A stretch of 16,451 bases of DNA from an uncultured Mollicutes bacterium (GTDB lineage Bacteria > Bacillota_I > Bacilli_A > UBA3375), in contig CAMZNW010000078.1 of assembly GCA_947313935.1 (NCBI GenBank), positions 1 through 16,451 of the forward strand, read 5' to 3'. Of this stretch, positions 1 through 6,892 are shown piece after piece. Position 1 is the first letter of the stretch; the number at the start of each line of letters is the position of its first letter. The position numbers were made by a program, and so were the translations under genes. Under the pieces are notes generated by a model. The model was not told the origin of the DNA, ran no database searches, and saw only the letters and a program-made list of their open reading frames with translations.

Positions 1-41
1 TTTTTACAAAGAGAAAAAAAATAACACATTTAAATGCATTT

Positions 42-60
42 TATGATATACTATATAAGT
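42..60 (+). promoter_or_regulatory. Promoter of rplJ-rplL (extended -10)
   Basis: TATACT at 47-52 is preceded by TG at 44-45, giving an extended -10 (TGnTATACT). No convincing -35 lies 16-18 bp upstream, which is tolerable for an extended -10 promoter. Transcription would start near 59, just before the L10 leader. The 19-bp segment 42-60 is repeated with one mismatch at 4382-4400 in front of rpsD. Confidence 0.65.
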
Positions 61-121
61 ATACCAAAGACAGTAGGCATTTTATTAAGTCCTACCGAGG
101 TCATCTTATTAAATTAAGGAC
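61..121 (+). promoter_or_regulatory. Ribosomal protein L10 leader (autoregulatory RNA)
   Basis: This leader matches the L10 leader found upstream of rplJ in Bacillota, where the L10(L12)4 complex binds its own mRNA and lowers expression. The visible helix is ACC (63-65) with GGT (99-101), then an asymmetric A/G-rich internal loop (AAAGACA at 66-72 facing CGA at 96-98), then GTAGG (73-77) with CCTAC (91-95). That is the kink-turn-like layout expected of the L10 binding site. A second weak hairpin can form between 100-102 plus 105-108 and 115-121. Identification rests on motif recognition plus position directly before rplJ. Confidence 0.85.
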
Positions 122-154
122 AAACATATTGGTTAATACTAATATGTTTTTTTT
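122..154 (+). terminator. Attenuator terminator in the L10 leader
   Basis: A 12-bp stem (122-133 with 138-149, one G-U wobble) closes on a TAAT loop and runs into a T tract to 154. It lies between the L10-binding helix and the rplJ start, so it can act as a leader attenuator controlled by L10-L12 binding. The ribosome binding site AAAGGAGG (166-173) follows it and is free of the stem. Confidence 0.8.
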
Positions 155-177
155 GTTTAATTAAGAAAGGAGGTTAT

Positions 178-675
178 ATGAGTGTTTCTGCAATTGAATT
201 AAAAAAACAAGAAGTTGAAGTTATTAAAAATAAAATTGATTCATCTGTTGCAACTGTAGTTGTTGAATATGCAGGATTAACTGTAGAAGAATTTTCTGAA
301 TTAAGAACTCAATTAAGAGCTGAAAATGTTGAATTATCAGTTATAAAAAACAATATTTCACGTCGGGCATTTAGTGCTGTAAATATTAATGAATTAGAAG
401 CAGATTTAAAAGGACCAGTAGCAATAGCATTTTCAAAAGAAGATGTTACAGCAGCAGCAAAAATTTTAAATAATTATGCTAAAAAACATAAAGCATTAGT
501 ATTAAAATCTGGTACGCTTGAAGGTGTTTATGCTTCAGCTGCACAAGTTCAAGAATTAGCATTATTACCAAATAAAGAAGGAATGTTATCAATGTTATTA
601 TCTGTACTTGAAGCTCCAATACGTGGTTTAGCACAAGTAACTAAACAAGTAGCTAATCAAAAAGAAGAAAATTAA
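178..675 (+). CDS. rplJ: 50S ribosomal protein L10
   Basis: L10 forms the base of the ribosomal stalk, anchoring L7/L12 dimers to 23S rRNA and helping recruit translation GTPases. The 165-residue product has the usual family length. It starts with the typical N-terminal helix (SAIELKKQEVEVIKNKI), followed by VVVEYAGLTVEEFSELR and the conserved VIKNNISRRAF segment that contacts rRNA. The C-terminal helix (about residues 133-160) is the L7/L12 docking region. ATG at 178 sits 4 bp after AAAGGAGG. The gene is followed 22 bp later by rplL, and both are controlled by the upstream L10 leader. Nothing is unusual in the coding sequence, and the identification is secure. Confidence 0.97.
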   Translation: MSVSAIELKKQEVEVIKNKIDSSVATVVVEYAGLTVEEFSELRTQLRAENVELSVIKNNISRRAFSAVNINELEADLKGPVAIAFSKEDVTAAAKILNNYAKKHKALVLKSGTLEGVYASAAQVQELALLPNKEGMLSMLLSVLEAPIRGLAQVTKQVANQKEEN

Positions 676-697
676 TAAGTAAAAAAAAGGAGAAAAT

Positions 698-1063
698 ATG
701 GCTTTCAATAAAGAAAACTTTGTAGAAGAATTAAAAACAATGTCAGTATTAGAATTAAATGAATTAGTAAAAGCAATTGAAGAAGAATTTGGTGTAAGTG
801 CAGCAGCACCAGTAGCAGCAGGTGTGGTTACAGAAGATTTAGATGCAGCTCCAACAACAGTTGATGTTACATTAAAAGAAGCAGGTGGAACAAAATTAGC
901 AGTTATTAAAGTAATTAGATCAATTGATGCTTCATTAGGTTTAAAAGAAGCAAAAGCAATTGCTGATAATGGTGGAATTATTAAAGCAGGTGTTTCAGCT
1001 GAAGAAGGTAAAGAAATTGCAGCTCAATTAGAAGAAGCAGGAGCAACAATAGAATTAGTATAA
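698..1063 (+). CDS. rplL: 50S ribosomal protein L7/L12
   Basis: L7/L12 is the mobile stalk protein that binds EF-Tu, EF-G, IF2 and release factors. The 121-residue product has the N-terminal dimerisation domain (about 1-35), an Ala/Val/Pro-rich hinge (about 36-50) and the C-terminal factor-binding domain. The signature KLAVIKVIR precedes LGLKEAKAIADNGG, where the more common form is GLGLKEAK followed by a Val-Asp-Gly-type segment, so this loop is mildly divergent. ATG follows AAAGGAGA (686-693). It ends the rplJL unit and is followed by two stem-loop terminators. Confidence 0.96.
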   Translation: MAFNKENFVEELKTMSVLELNELVKAIEEEFGVSAAAPVAAGVVTEDLDAAPTTVDVTLKEAGGTKLAVIKVIRSIDASLGLKEAKAIADNGGIIKAGVSAEEGKEIAAQLEEAGATIELV

Positions 1064-1080
1064 TTTAATTATATTAAGTG

Positions 1081-1110
1081 AAAAATTATCGAATTTTGAT
1101 AATTTTTTTT
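1081..1110 (+). terminator. Terminator of rplJ-rplL
   Basis: A 9-bp stem (1082-1090 with 1098-1106), extendable by G-U and A-U pairs inward, runs into eight consecutive T (1103-1110). It lies 18 bp after the rplL stop. It is AT-rich but has the normal intrinsic terminator shape. Confidence 0.75.
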
Positions 1111-1121
1111 ATTTTATTATT

Positions 1122-1182
1122 CATAAAAAAAGTCTAATATAATGTTAGATTTTTTTAAACATTATATTAGACTTTTTTATGA
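1122..1182. terminator. Bidirectional terminator between rplL and tRNA-Ser
   Basis: A perfect 21-bp inverted repeat (1126-1146 with 1158-1178) surrounds an 11-nt loop. It has a T run on the 3' side of the plus strand (1173-1178) and an A run on the other (1125-1131), so it ends transcripts in both directions. It lies between two converging units, rplJL on the plus strand and tRNA-Ser on the minus strand. Confidence 0.85.
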
Positions 1183-1191
1183 AATTTTAAA

Positions 1192-1283
1192 TGGCGGAGC
1201 ATGAGAGATTCGAACTCTCGCGCCAGTTACCCGACCTATACCCTTAGCAGGGGCACCTCTTCAGCCAACTTGAGTAATGCTCC
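1192..1283 (-). tRNA. trnS: tRNA-Ser, anticodon GCU
   Basis: On the minus strand a complete class II tRNA can be folded. The acceptor GGAGCAT (1283-1277) pairs with ATGCTCC before a G discriminator and an encoded CCA (1194-1192). The D stem is CTC/GAG with GG in the loop. The anticodon stem TGCCC/GGGTA closes loop CTGCTAA, with the anticodon at 1248-1246. The long variable arm pairs GTCGG with CTGGC around GTAA, and the T arm is GAGAG-TTCGAAT-CTCTC. The long variable arm and GCU anticodon make it serine, reading AGC/AGU. The 3' end is close to the bidirectional terminator. Confidence 0.96.
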
Positions 1284-1297
1284 ATAAGTACTTATTT

Positions 1298-1326
1298 AGT
1301 ATAACATTAATAAAACAAAATGTCAA
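1298..1326 (-). promoter_or_regulatory. Promoter of tRNA-Ser
   Basis: On the minus strand a perfect TTGACA (1326-1321) lies 17 bp from TATACT (1303-1298). The start would fall near 1291, about 8 bp before the mature tRNA 5' end at 1283. This is the best sigma-A-type promoter in the window. Confidence 0.85.
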
Positions 1327-1398
1327 TATAACTTCTAAAAAAGTATAAAACATAATTAAATAATATATAAAAAAATAAAAAATAGGTTCATTTTATTG

Positions 1399-1404
1399 TA
1401 TACT
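1399..1404 (+). promoter_or_regulatory. Probable -10 of the tkt-yvcK promoter
   Basis: TATACT lies 20 bp upstream of the tkt ATG, giving a very short leader of about 14 nt with the AAAAGGGG ribosome binding site at 1413-1420. I see no convincing -35 at normal spacing, so this is a weaker call. The rest of 1284-1424 holds only the tRNA promoter and AT-rich sequence. Confidence 0.45.
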
Positions 1405-1424
1405 ATTAATATAAAAGGGGTTAT

Positions 1425-3380
1425 ATGAATAAGAGTGTAAATACTATTAGAACTTTAGCAATAGAAGCAATAGAAAATGCAAATTCAGGACATCCTGGGA
1501 TTTGTATGGGTGCAGCACCAATGATTTATTCATTGTATAATCATCAAATGAAAATAAATCCTAAAAATAGCGATTGGATAAATCGAGATCGTTTCGTTTT
1601 AAGTGCAGGACATGGTTCAGCAATGTTATATTCTATTTTGCATTTATCTGGATATAATATTTCTATAGATGATTTGAAAAATTTTCGCCAATTAGATTCT
1701 ATTACTCCAGGACATCCAGAGTCATTTTTAACTGATGGAGTTGATGTTTCAACAGGACCTTTAGGACAAGGTATTGCTATGGCAGTTGGAATGGCTATGA
1801 GTGAACGTTTTTTAGCATCTAAATTAAATGAACCTAATTATAATATTATTGATCACTTTACATATGTATTATGTGGTGATGGAGATTTGATGGAAGGTGT
1901 TTCTTATGAAGCATGTTCTATTGCTGGAAAAATGAAATTAAATAAATTAATTCTTTTGCATGATTCAAATAAGATATCACTTGATGGAGATTTAAGTATA
2001 AGTTTTAATGAAAATTTAAAAATACGTTTTGAATCAATGAATTGGAATTATATTTGTGTATTAGATGGAGAAGATGTCGATGCAATTGATGCTGCGATTT
2101 ATAGTGCAAAATCATCTGATAAACCAACAATAATAGAAGTTAAAACAATTATAGGATATGGTGCTAATAAAAAAGTAGGAACTAATAAAGTACATGGTGC
2201 ACCTCTTGGAAAAGAAGAGTTAGAATATGCTAAAAACAGTTATGGATTAAATCAAGATGCTTTTAGTGTAGAAAAAGAAGTTTATGAAGATTTTAATAAA
2301 AATGTAGTTAAAAAAGGAAAAAATGCAAATGAAATATGGGATTCTAAATTAGAAGAATATAAAACTAAATATCCACAAAAATATCTTTTATATCAACAAA
2401 TAATTGCATCAAAATTTAAAGATATTATAATGGAATCTTATTCAAAAGATGTAGCATCACGTGTAGCATCACATGAAGCGATTAATCAGATTGCAAAACA
2501 AGATGAGTTATTTATAGGTGGAAGTGCTGATTTATCATCATCAAATAATACTACTATTAATACAGATAGCAAATTTATCATTGATGATGATCAACAAAGA
2601 AATATTTATTTTGGAGTTAGAGAATTAGCAATGGGTGCAATTATAAATGGAATGGCTGTACATAGTAAAATTAATGTATTTGCCTCAACATTCATGGTAT
2701 TCTCAGATTATTTAAAACCAGCTATTAGATTATCTGCTTTGATGAAACTTGGAAATACATTTGTTTTTACTCATGATTCAGTTGCAGTAGGTGAGGATGG
2801 TCCAACTCATCAACCGATTGAACAAATAGCAATGTTTAGGGCTATGCCTAATTTAAATTTAATTAGACCAGCAGATGCAAATGAAACAATTGCGGCTTGG
2901 CATATTGCATATATGTCAAATGAAACACCAACAGTTTTAAGTTTGACACGTCAAAAATTACCAATATTAACAAGTGGAAATATGAAAGATATTATAAATG
3001 ATGTAGAACATGGTGCGTATCAAATTTATGGTGATGATAAATTTGATACAGTTTTAATTGCTTCAGGATCAGAAGTTAATTTAGCAATTCAAGTGGCTAT
3101 AATTTTACAAAAAAAGGGGATGAAAATAAGTGTGGTTTCTATGCCATCACAAGAATTATTTAATCAAATGACAAAAGAATACCAATTATCAATAATTCCT
3201 GAAAATTGTATAGTATATGCAATAGAATTATTATCAACTTTTGGTTGGGAAAGATATACTAAAAAAACAGAAAATATATTTGGGCTTAATGATTTTGGAA
3301 TGAGTGGTAGTGCAAAAATGATTTTAGATAAATTAGATTATACGCCAGAAAAAATAGCTCAAAAAATATTAAAAGGATAG
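1425..3380 (+). CDS. tkt: Transketolase
   Basis: This is a thiamine-diphosphate and divalent-metal dependent enzyme of the non-oxidative pentose phosphate pathway that moves two-carbon ketol units between sugar phosphates. The 651 residues match the family length. Seen in order: substrate-site HPG (H23), SAGHGSAML, TGPLGQG, the cofactor motif GDG at 151-153 continuing to the conserved Asn in DSNK, VHGAPLG, the catalytic Glu of FGVRE (E400), and HDSVAVGEDGPTHQPIEQ with RPADANE in the pyrimidine-binding domain. The C-terminal domain starts near residue 520. The start is supported by AAAAGGGG. yvcK begins 1 bp after its stop. All key residues appear intact. Confidence 0.97.
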   Translation: MNKSVNTIRTLAIEAIENANSGHPGICMGAAPMIYSLYNHQMKINPKNSDWINRDRFVLSAGHGSAMLYSILHLSGYNISIDDLKNFRQLDSITPGHPESFLTDGVDVSTGPLGQGIAMAVGMAMSERFLASKLNEPNYNIIDHFTYVLCGDGDLMEGVSYEACSIAGKMKLNKLILLHDSNKISLDGDLSISFNENLKIRFESMNWNYICVLDGEDVDAIDAAIYSAKSSDKPTIIEVKTIIGYGANKKVGTNKVHGAPLGKEELEYAKNSYGLNQDAFSVEKEVYEDFNKNVVKKGKNANEIWDSKLEEYKTKYPQKYLLYQQIIASKFKDIIMESYSKDVASRVASHEAINQIAKQDELFIGGSADLSSSNNTTINTDSKFIIDDDQQRNIYFGVRELAMGAIINGMAVHSKINVFASTFMVFSDYLKPAIRLSALMKLGNTFVFTHDSVAVGEDGPTHQPIEQIAMFRAMPNLNLIRPADANETIAAWHIAYMSNETPTVLSLTRQKLPILTSGNMKDIINDVEHGAYQIYGDDKFDTVLIASGSEVNLAIQVAIILQKKGMKISVVSMPSQELFNQMTKEYQLSIIPENCIVYAIELLSTFGWERYTKKTENIFGLNDFGMSGSAKMILDKLDYTPEKIAQKILKG

Positions 3381-3381
3381 T

Positions 3382-4320
3382 ATGAAAAAAATAGTAGTAT
3401 TTGGTGGAGGAACAGGTTTATCAACATTATTGAGTGGTTTAAAAGAATATGAACTAGATATTACAGCAGTTGTAACTATAGCAGATAATGGTGGTTCAAC
3501 CGGTAAAATAAGAAAATATTATGATATTCCTGCTCCAGGAGATATTCGTCGTTGTGCTATTGCGTTATCTAATGATGAACAAATTAAAAGTTTAATGAAT
3601 TATAGATTTGATTTGAATATTCAAAATCACACAATTGGAAATCTAATATTGGCAGCTTTAACAGATTTAAATGGAAATATGAGTGAAGCAATTAAAAGTT
3701 ATTGTAAGTTGTTGAATGTAGAAAAAGAAATTTATCCAGTTTCTAATGAATCTTTAGTTTTATCAGCCCAAATGGAAGATAATACTATAGTTCATGGGGA
3801 AACAAAAATAACAAATAGTAAAAAAAAAATAAAAAAAGTATTTTATGAAGGAAATCCACAAGTATATAAAAAAGTAATTAGTGCTATTAATAATGCTGAT
3901 GCAGTTATATTTAGTAGCGGTAGTTTATATACTTCAATTATCCCAAATTTAATTTTCCATGAGATTCAAAGTGCATTAGAAAATAAGAATATAAAAAAAA
4001 TTTATGTTTCTAATATTGTAACACAAAATGGAGAAACAAATAATTATAAATTATCAGATCACATCAATGTTATAAATAATCATTTAAAAACTAGTGAAAT
4101 TGACATAGTTTTTGCTAATAATAATTATAATATTAATGAAATAATATTAGCAAAGTATGCTTTAGAAAATTCAGAGATAGTTAAAATAGATATAGAAAAT
4201 ATTAAAACAAAAATAATTGCAGATAATTACATATATGTGGATGAAAATGATATGTTACGACATAACGTCAAAAAAGTATCAAAACAAATAGTTAAGTATG
4301 TAAATAATAATTGTTATTAA
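3382..4320 (+). CDS. yvcK: YvcK/CofD-family gluconeogenesis factor
   Basis: The 312-residue product belongs to the YvcK (GlmR-like) branch of the CofD/2-phospho-L-lactate transferase fold. YvcK of Bacillus subtilis binds UDP-sugar, affects cell shape, and is needed on gluconeogenic and pentose-phosphate carbon sources. The signature N terminus has GGGTGLSTLLSGLK (residues 8-21), then TIADNGGSTG and APGDIRRC. Downstream are HTIGNLILAAL and GSLYTSIIPNL, where the usual GPGS turn reads SSGS. It starts 1 bp after the tkt stop, with its AAAAGGA ribosome binding site inside the end of tkt, so the two are one operon. The usual neighbours rapZ and whiA are absent. No clear terminator follows. Confidence 0.93.
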   Translation: MKKIVVFGGGTGLSTLLSGLKEYELDITAVVTIADNGGSTGKIRKYYDIPAPGDIRRCAIALSNDEQIKSLMNYRFDLNIQNHTIGNLILAALTDLNGNMSEAIKSYCKLLNVEKEIYPVSNESLVLSAQMEDNTIVHGETKITNSKKKIKKVFYEGNPQVYKKVISAINNADAVIFSSGSLYTSIIPNLIFHEIQSALENKNIKKIYVSNIVTQNGETNNYKLSDHINVINNHLKTSEIDIVFANNNYNINEIILAKYALENSEIVKIDIENIKTKIIADNYIYVDENDMLRHNVKKVSKQIVKYVNNNCY

Positions 4321-4363
4321 AAACAATCAAACTTAGTATTTAATGTAGATATAAAATTTTTTA

Positions 4364-4400
4364 TTAACCAAATGAGAAAAATATGATATACTATATTAGT
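4364..4400 (+). promoter_or_regulatory. Promoter of rpsD
   Basis: TTAACC (4364-4369) lies 17 bp from TATACT (4387-4392), with TG at 4384-4385 giving an extended -10. The start would be near 4399. Segment 4382-4400 matches 42-60 upstream of rplJ at 18 of 19 positions. Confidence 0.7.
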
Positions 4401-4543
4401 GAGTTGTGCAGACATATTAAATATTTTTTATAATTAACAACCATATATTGGGAGTAAGTAGCTAACTGTATAGTGAAACCTTTGTGTGAAATTATATTAT
4501 TTATAGGGTATGACATTCTTACGTAAGAAAATAGGAGGCAATT
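4399..4543 (+). promoter_or_regulatory. Probable autoregulatory leader of rpsD
   Basis: About 145 nt of untranslated leader separate the promoter from rpsD. It can form a hairpin with GTTGT (4403-4407) and ACAAC (4437-4441). Close to the start it carries a perfect 14-bp palindrome, TTCTTACGTAAGAA (4516-4529), just 3 bp before the AGGAGG ribosome binding site (4533-4538). In B. subtilis S4 is known to repress its own mRNA through the rpsD leader. That this leader does the same is inferred from its position and length; I did not recognise a full known fold. Confidence 0.55.
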
Positions 4544-5143
4544 ATGGCAAGATATACAGGACCAAGTTGGAAAAAATCTAGACGTTTAGGTTTTTCATTA
4601 TCAGAAACAGGAAAAGAATTATCAAAAAGACCATATAAACCAGGTCAACATGGGCAAGGTAGAAAAAAAGTTACTGAGTATGGTATTCAATTAACTGAAA
4701 AACAAAAAGTTCGTTTTATGTATGGAATGAATGAAAAACAATTTAGAAAATTATTTGAAAAAGCTGGAAAAATGGAAGGTATTCATGGACATATTTTTAT
4801 GACATTATTGGAATCACGTTTAGATAATGTTGTTTATCGTGCTGGTTTTGGTAATTCTCGTGCTCAAGCACGTCAAATTGTAAATCATGGACATATTTTA
4901 TTAAATGGTAAGAAAGCGACAATTGCTTCAATGCAAGTTAAACCAGGGGATGTTATTTCATTTAGAAAAAATTCTCAAGAATTAAAAATTGTTACAGAAG
5001 CTTTAGAAAATCAAGTAAATACACTACCTTTTATTACAGTTGATCGTAATAAACGTGTTGCAACTTTTGAACGTTTACCTGAGATGAGTGAATTAAATCA
5101 AGAAATTAATACACAATTAATTGTAGAGTTTTATAACAGATAA
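4544..5143 (+). CDS. rpsD: 30S ribosomal protein S4
   Basis: S4 nucleates 16S rRNA folding at the 5' domain and is a regulator of its own synthesis in Bacillota. The 199-residue product begins MARYTGPSWKKSRRLGF and contains PYKPGQHGQ. The S4 RNA-binding domain runs from about residue 90 (LESRLDNVVYRAGFGNSRAQARQIVNHGHILLNGKKA). The N-terminal zinc-binding cysteines found in some bacteria are absent, so it is the C-minus form. It has its own promoter, long leader and terminator, so it is probably monocistronic, with possible readthrough into gatD. Confidence 0.97.
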   Translation: MARYTGPSWKKSRRLGFSLSETGKELSKRPYKPGQHGQGRKKVTEYGIQLTEKQKVRFMYGMNEKQFRKLFEKAGKMEGIHGHIFMTLLESRLDNVVYRAGFGNSRAQARQIVNHGHILLNGKKATIASMQVKPGDVISFRKNSQELKIVTEALENQVNTLPFITVDRNKRVATFERLPEMSELNQEINTQLIVEFYNR

Positions 5144-5147
5144 TACT

Positions 5148-5171
5148 AAAAGGGGTATTCCCTCTTTTTTT
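5148..5171 (+). terminator. Terminator of rpsD
   Basis: AAAAGGGG (5148-5155) pairs with CCC-T-CTTTT (5160-5168), with one bulged T, around a TATT loop, and continues into a T run. It starts 4 bp after the rpsD stop and is the only GC-containing stem in the region. Confidence 0.8.
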
Positions 5172-5201
5172 ATTTTAAGTAAAATGATATAAGGAGTAGT
5201 T

Positions 5202-5936
5202 TTGGAAAATAATACTAAACTATATTTAGCGTGGTTATATTATGATTTATTAGAATTATATGGTGATCGAGGAAATATTAAAATATTAGAACATATTGCT
5301 AAATTAAATAAAATTGAATTAGTTATTGATCAAATTACTATTAATGATGAACGTGATATTAGTAATTATGATATTTTATTTTTAGGTGGTGGAAGTGATT
5401 ATGCTCAAAGTATTATTTTTCAAGATTTACTTAATCGTAAAAATCAAATAGAACAATTTATGAATAATAAAGGTTTTATTTTGACGATTTGTGGTGGTTA
5501 TCAAATGTTTGGTAAGTATTATGTTGGTGCAAATAATGAAAAAATTGATGGACTTAGAATTTATGATTTTTATACAGAAAGTAGTAATGAGCGTTGTATA
5601 GGAAATGTTGTTATAGAGTCAAAATTAAATGATAAAAAAATTAAAGTAGTTGGTTTTGAAAATCATGGAGGACGAACTTTTAATGTTAAAAATCCTTTTG
5701 GAAAAATTTTAGTTGGAAATGGAAATGAACATAATGGAAATTATGAAGGATGTTTAGAAGTTGGTTTTATTGGAACTTATTTACATTGTACATTATTACC
5801 TAAAAATTTAGAAATAGGTAAATATATTTTTGAGGATGTTTTAAAAAGAAAATACAATATAAACAAAGAAATAAAAATTGATACTATAAAGTATAGTGAA
5901 AATGCTAAAAAAATAGTTATTCAAAGGGAGTTATAA
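5202..5936 (+). CDS. gatD: GatD-like lipid II glutamine amidotransferase subunit
   Basis: This is a CobQ-type class I glutamine amidotransferase. In Staphylococcus and Streptococcus, GatD releases ammonia from glutamine and MurT uses it to amidate D-Glu in lipid II. The 244 residues carry the GatD hallmark LYGDRGNI near residue 18, GGGSDYAQ, the nucleophile Cys97 in TICGGYQMFG, and catalytic His195 in GTYLHCTLLPKN, where the residue after LH is Cys instead of the usual Gly. The start is TTG, chosen because AAGGAG (5191-5196) sits 5 bp before it and GatD homology begins within a few residues. It overlaps ffh by 1 nt (TAATG). murT, the normal partner and upstream neighbour, is not here. The exact substrate is inferred from family membership. 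Confidence 0.85.
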   Translation: MENNTKLYLAWLYYDLLELYGDRGNIKILEHIAKLNKIELVIDQITINDERDISNYDILFLGGGSDYAQSIIFQDLLNRKNQIEQFMNNKGFILTICGGYQMFGKYYVGANNEKIDGLRIYDFYTESSNERCIGNVVIESKLNDKKIKVVGFENHGGRTFNVKNPFGKILVGNGNEHNGNYEGCLEVGFIGTYLHCTLLPKNLEIGKYIFEDVLKRKYNINKEIKIDTIKYSENAKKIVIQREL

Positions 5937-6868
5937 TGTTAGAAATATTTGCTGATCAATTGCAAAATAAAGTATCAGATTTAGCTAGAAAAAAAAAATT
6001 AACTGAAGTTGAGTTAAAAGCTGAATTACGTGAATTTAGACTTATTTTATTAGAAGCTGATGTTAATTATTTAGTTGCAAAAGAATTTTGTAAAATAGTT
6101 GAAGTTAGGGCACAAGAAGAAGAGATATTGAAAGGTTTAAATGCGGGAGAACAAGTTACCAAAATTGTTCGTGACGTAATGATTGAATTATTAGATGGAA
6201 ATAATGAATTAAAATTAGAAAAAAATAATATTATTATGATGGTTGGTTTACAAGGAAGTGGAAAAACAACAACAACAGCTAAAATTGCTAATTATTTACG
6301 TAAGAAAAAAAGAGTGAAAAAACCTTTATTTGTTGCTCTTGATGTTTATCGTCCGGCAGCAATAAGTCAATTAGAAACTTTAGGAAAACAACTTGCAATA
6401 GAAGTTTATAAAGAAGGACATAAAGATGTATTATTAATTGCAGATAATGCTGTTAAATATGCAAATGAAAACGGTTATGATTTAATTATTTTTGATACAG
6501 CAGGTAGAATGCATGTTGATATAGAAATGATGGAAGAAATAAAAGTATTACAAGAAAAATATAATCCAAGTGAAGTATTATTAGTAGCAGATGGTTCAAT
6601 AGGACAATCTGCAGTTGATATTGCAAAAGAATTTTTAAAATATGTTAAAATAACAGGTTTAGTATTTACAAAAATGGATAGTGATACACGTGGTGGAGCA
6701 ATATATTATGTGAAAAAAACTACAGGTATTGACATTAAATTTTTTGGTACAAGTGAAAAAATGGATGGAATTGAAGAGTTTAATCCAGAACGTGTTGTAG
6801 GTCGTATTTTAGGACAAGGAGATGTTTTAGGATTAATTGAGAAAGCTGAGTTATACGCTGATGAATAA
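5936..6868 (+). CDS. ffh: SRP protein Ffh, N and G domains (ends at in-frame TAA)
   Basis: Ffh (SRP54) is the GTPase of the signal recognition particle that targets nascent membrane proteins to FtsY and the translocon. This 310-residue frame holds the N-domain helices (about 1-90, including LREFRLILLEADVN) and the complete G domain. Motifs are P-loop GLQGSGKT (104-111), DVYRPAAISQLETLG, DTAGR (187-191), TKMD (245-248) with SDTRGG, and the closing GDVLGLIEKAE. Instead of the usual 430-450 residues it stops at TAA 6866-6868, in the linker before the M domain, which continues in the same frame. GAA/CAA/AAA to TAA would be a single change. gatD overlaps by 1 nt, and AAGGGAG precedes the start. 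Confidence 0.93.
   Translation: MLEIFADQLQNKVSDLARKKKLTEVELKAELREFRLILLEADVNYLVAKEFCKIVEVRAQEEEILKGLNAGEQVTKIVRDVMIELLDGNNELKLEKNNIIMMVGLQGSGKTTTTAKIANYLRKKKRVKKPLFVALDVYRPAAISQLETLGKQLAIEVYKEGHKDVLLIADNAVKYANENGYDLIIFDTAGRMHVDIEMMEEIKVLQEKYNPSEVLLVADGSIGQSAVDIAKEFLKYVKITGLVFTKMDSDTRGGAIYYVKKTTGIDIKFFGTSEKMDGIEEFNPERVVGRILGQGDVLGLIEKAELYADE
6866..6868 (+). other. In-frame TAA separating the Ffh NG and M domains
   Basis: The codons read GCT GAT GAA TAA GAG GAA GAA, so the frame continues past the stop into MLNGEFTLDDFLKQM. The stretch from EKA to FTLDDF spans 20 codons counting the stop, which by my recall equals the intact B. subtilis linker, so only this codon is altered. The purine run GAGGAAG (6869-6875) lies about 17-20 nt before the next ATG (6893), too far for a good ribosome binding site. 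Confidence 0.95.
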
Positions 6869-6892
6869 GAGGAAGAAAAAACTAATAAAAAA

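Noticed and set aside
4308..4340. ATTGTT/AACAAT stem across the yvcK stop as a terminator
   Set aside because: It is only 6 AT-rich base pairs with no following T tract; no clear terminator is seen after yvcK.
4399..4543. T-box or metabolite riboswitch before rpsD
   Set aside because: There is no T-box AGGGTGGNACCGCG sequence and no riboswitch core that I recognise; an S4 leader fits the gene better.
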